Both the position numbers and the translations under genes were made by a program. Source: Diploptera punctata (Eukaryota; Arthropoda; Insecta; Blattodea; Blaberidae). From it: a DNA stretch of 64,000 nucleotides. The stretch spans positions 965,501 through 1,029,500 of the forward strand of contig JASPKZ010010238.1 in NCBI GenBank assembly GCA_030220185.1, given 5' to 3'. Within the stretch, counting starts at the first letter, position 1, and each line of letters begins with the position of its first letter. Below the pieces are notes generated by a model. That model was not told the DNA's origin. It saw only the letters and a list, made by a program, of their open reading frames with translations, and searched no databases. Below are positions 63,748 to 64,000 of the stretch, one piece after another.

Positions 63748-64000
63748 ACTAGAAGTCCCGGTCACGCGTTGCTGTGGCTAGGGTGTACGTTAAAAATTTA
63801 AATTAAATTGCTGTCATTCAGCCAGATTACTTAAAACTAATACTTACACATGAAGTTAATAATATTGAAAATAAAATAAACACTGAACACACTTAAATTT
63901 TGAAATAATCAGTATTTGTAATTCAATTGAAATTCGCGGTTGCAACAAAAAGCACAGCATCTGGATCTCTCATTGTTAAATAATTTACCAATTACCTTAC
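63748..64000 (-). mobile_element. Helitron-like element (probable), copy 2, cut by window end
   Basis: ACTAGAAGTCCCGGTCACGC, GTTGCTGTGGCTAGGGT, then AGCCAGATTACTTAAAACTA and GCATCTGGATCTCTC. It is the reverse complement of 19060-19325. Confidence 0.55.

Overview
The window looks like intergenic or intronic DNA of a large, repeat-rich insect genome. A cockroach or close blattodean relative is my best guess. This rests on three things: the AT-rich base composition, the particular set of LINE, SINE and Penelope fragments, and a nuclear copy of an insect-type mitochondrial ND4 gene. The species call is from memory of similar reverse-transcriptase tails and was not searched. I find no intact host protein-coding gene. 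The only host gene I can support is an intron-containing tRNA-Tyr at 37811-37901, and it carries an odd G at position 33. Almost everything else that can be read is mobile DNA, mostly broken. Family labels (LINE-T, PLE-A/B/C, SINE-A to D, repeats E-H) are mine.

Layout. 0-5.5 kb: repeat G, SINE-A, two long-TIR TA-elements (H), a pogo/Tigger remnant and a Jockey/CR1-like LINE remnant. 6-11 kb: LINE tails, SINE-B, SINE-D, hairpin repeat E and a 5'-truncated Penelope-like element (PLE-A1). 11.9-13.6 kb: no recognisable content. 13.6-21 kb: LINE remnants, one interrupted by a fold-back PLE-A2, then repeat G, a Helitron-like repeat and a split SINE-C. 21-29 kb: piggyBac-like MITE, LINE-T, CR1-like reverse transcriptase, and a mariner pseudogene fused to LINE-T whose junction is present twice. 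29.5-36.9 kb: a deletion-derivative LINE with target-site duplication (TSD), fold-back PLE-A3, a 9 x 35-bp minisatellite inside repeat E, and more LINE tails. 37-43 kb: a piggyBac-like MITE, the tRNA, SINE-B copies, a 108-bp tandem repeat, and a Harbinger-type MITE in a LINE 3' end. 43.5-46.6 kb: the longest LINE-T copies with the reverse-transcriptase domain, one carrying a nested LINE. 47.4-52.8 kb: two TA-flanked transposase remnants and PLE-C. 53.5-58.4 kb: PLE-B and a deeply nested block (LINE > mitochondrial ND4 > PLE-B / piggyBac-like > SINE-A, plus LINE-T in the outer LINE). 59-64 kb: LINE-T with a perfect TSD, another TA-element, SINE-A, LINE-T and a Helitron-like end.

The genes do not act together as a pathway; the window records repeated insertion. 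Many insertions have clear TSDs (LINE-T 12-15 bp, PLE 12-13 bp, TA, TTA and TTAA elements), so their relative order can be read. The most interesting signals are hammerhead-ribozyme-like motifs in all three PLE families, two of them with palindromic CAGCTG or CTGCAG stem III; the nested mitochondrial insertion; non-autonomous fold-back PLE units; and a minisatellite grown from a piece of repeat E.
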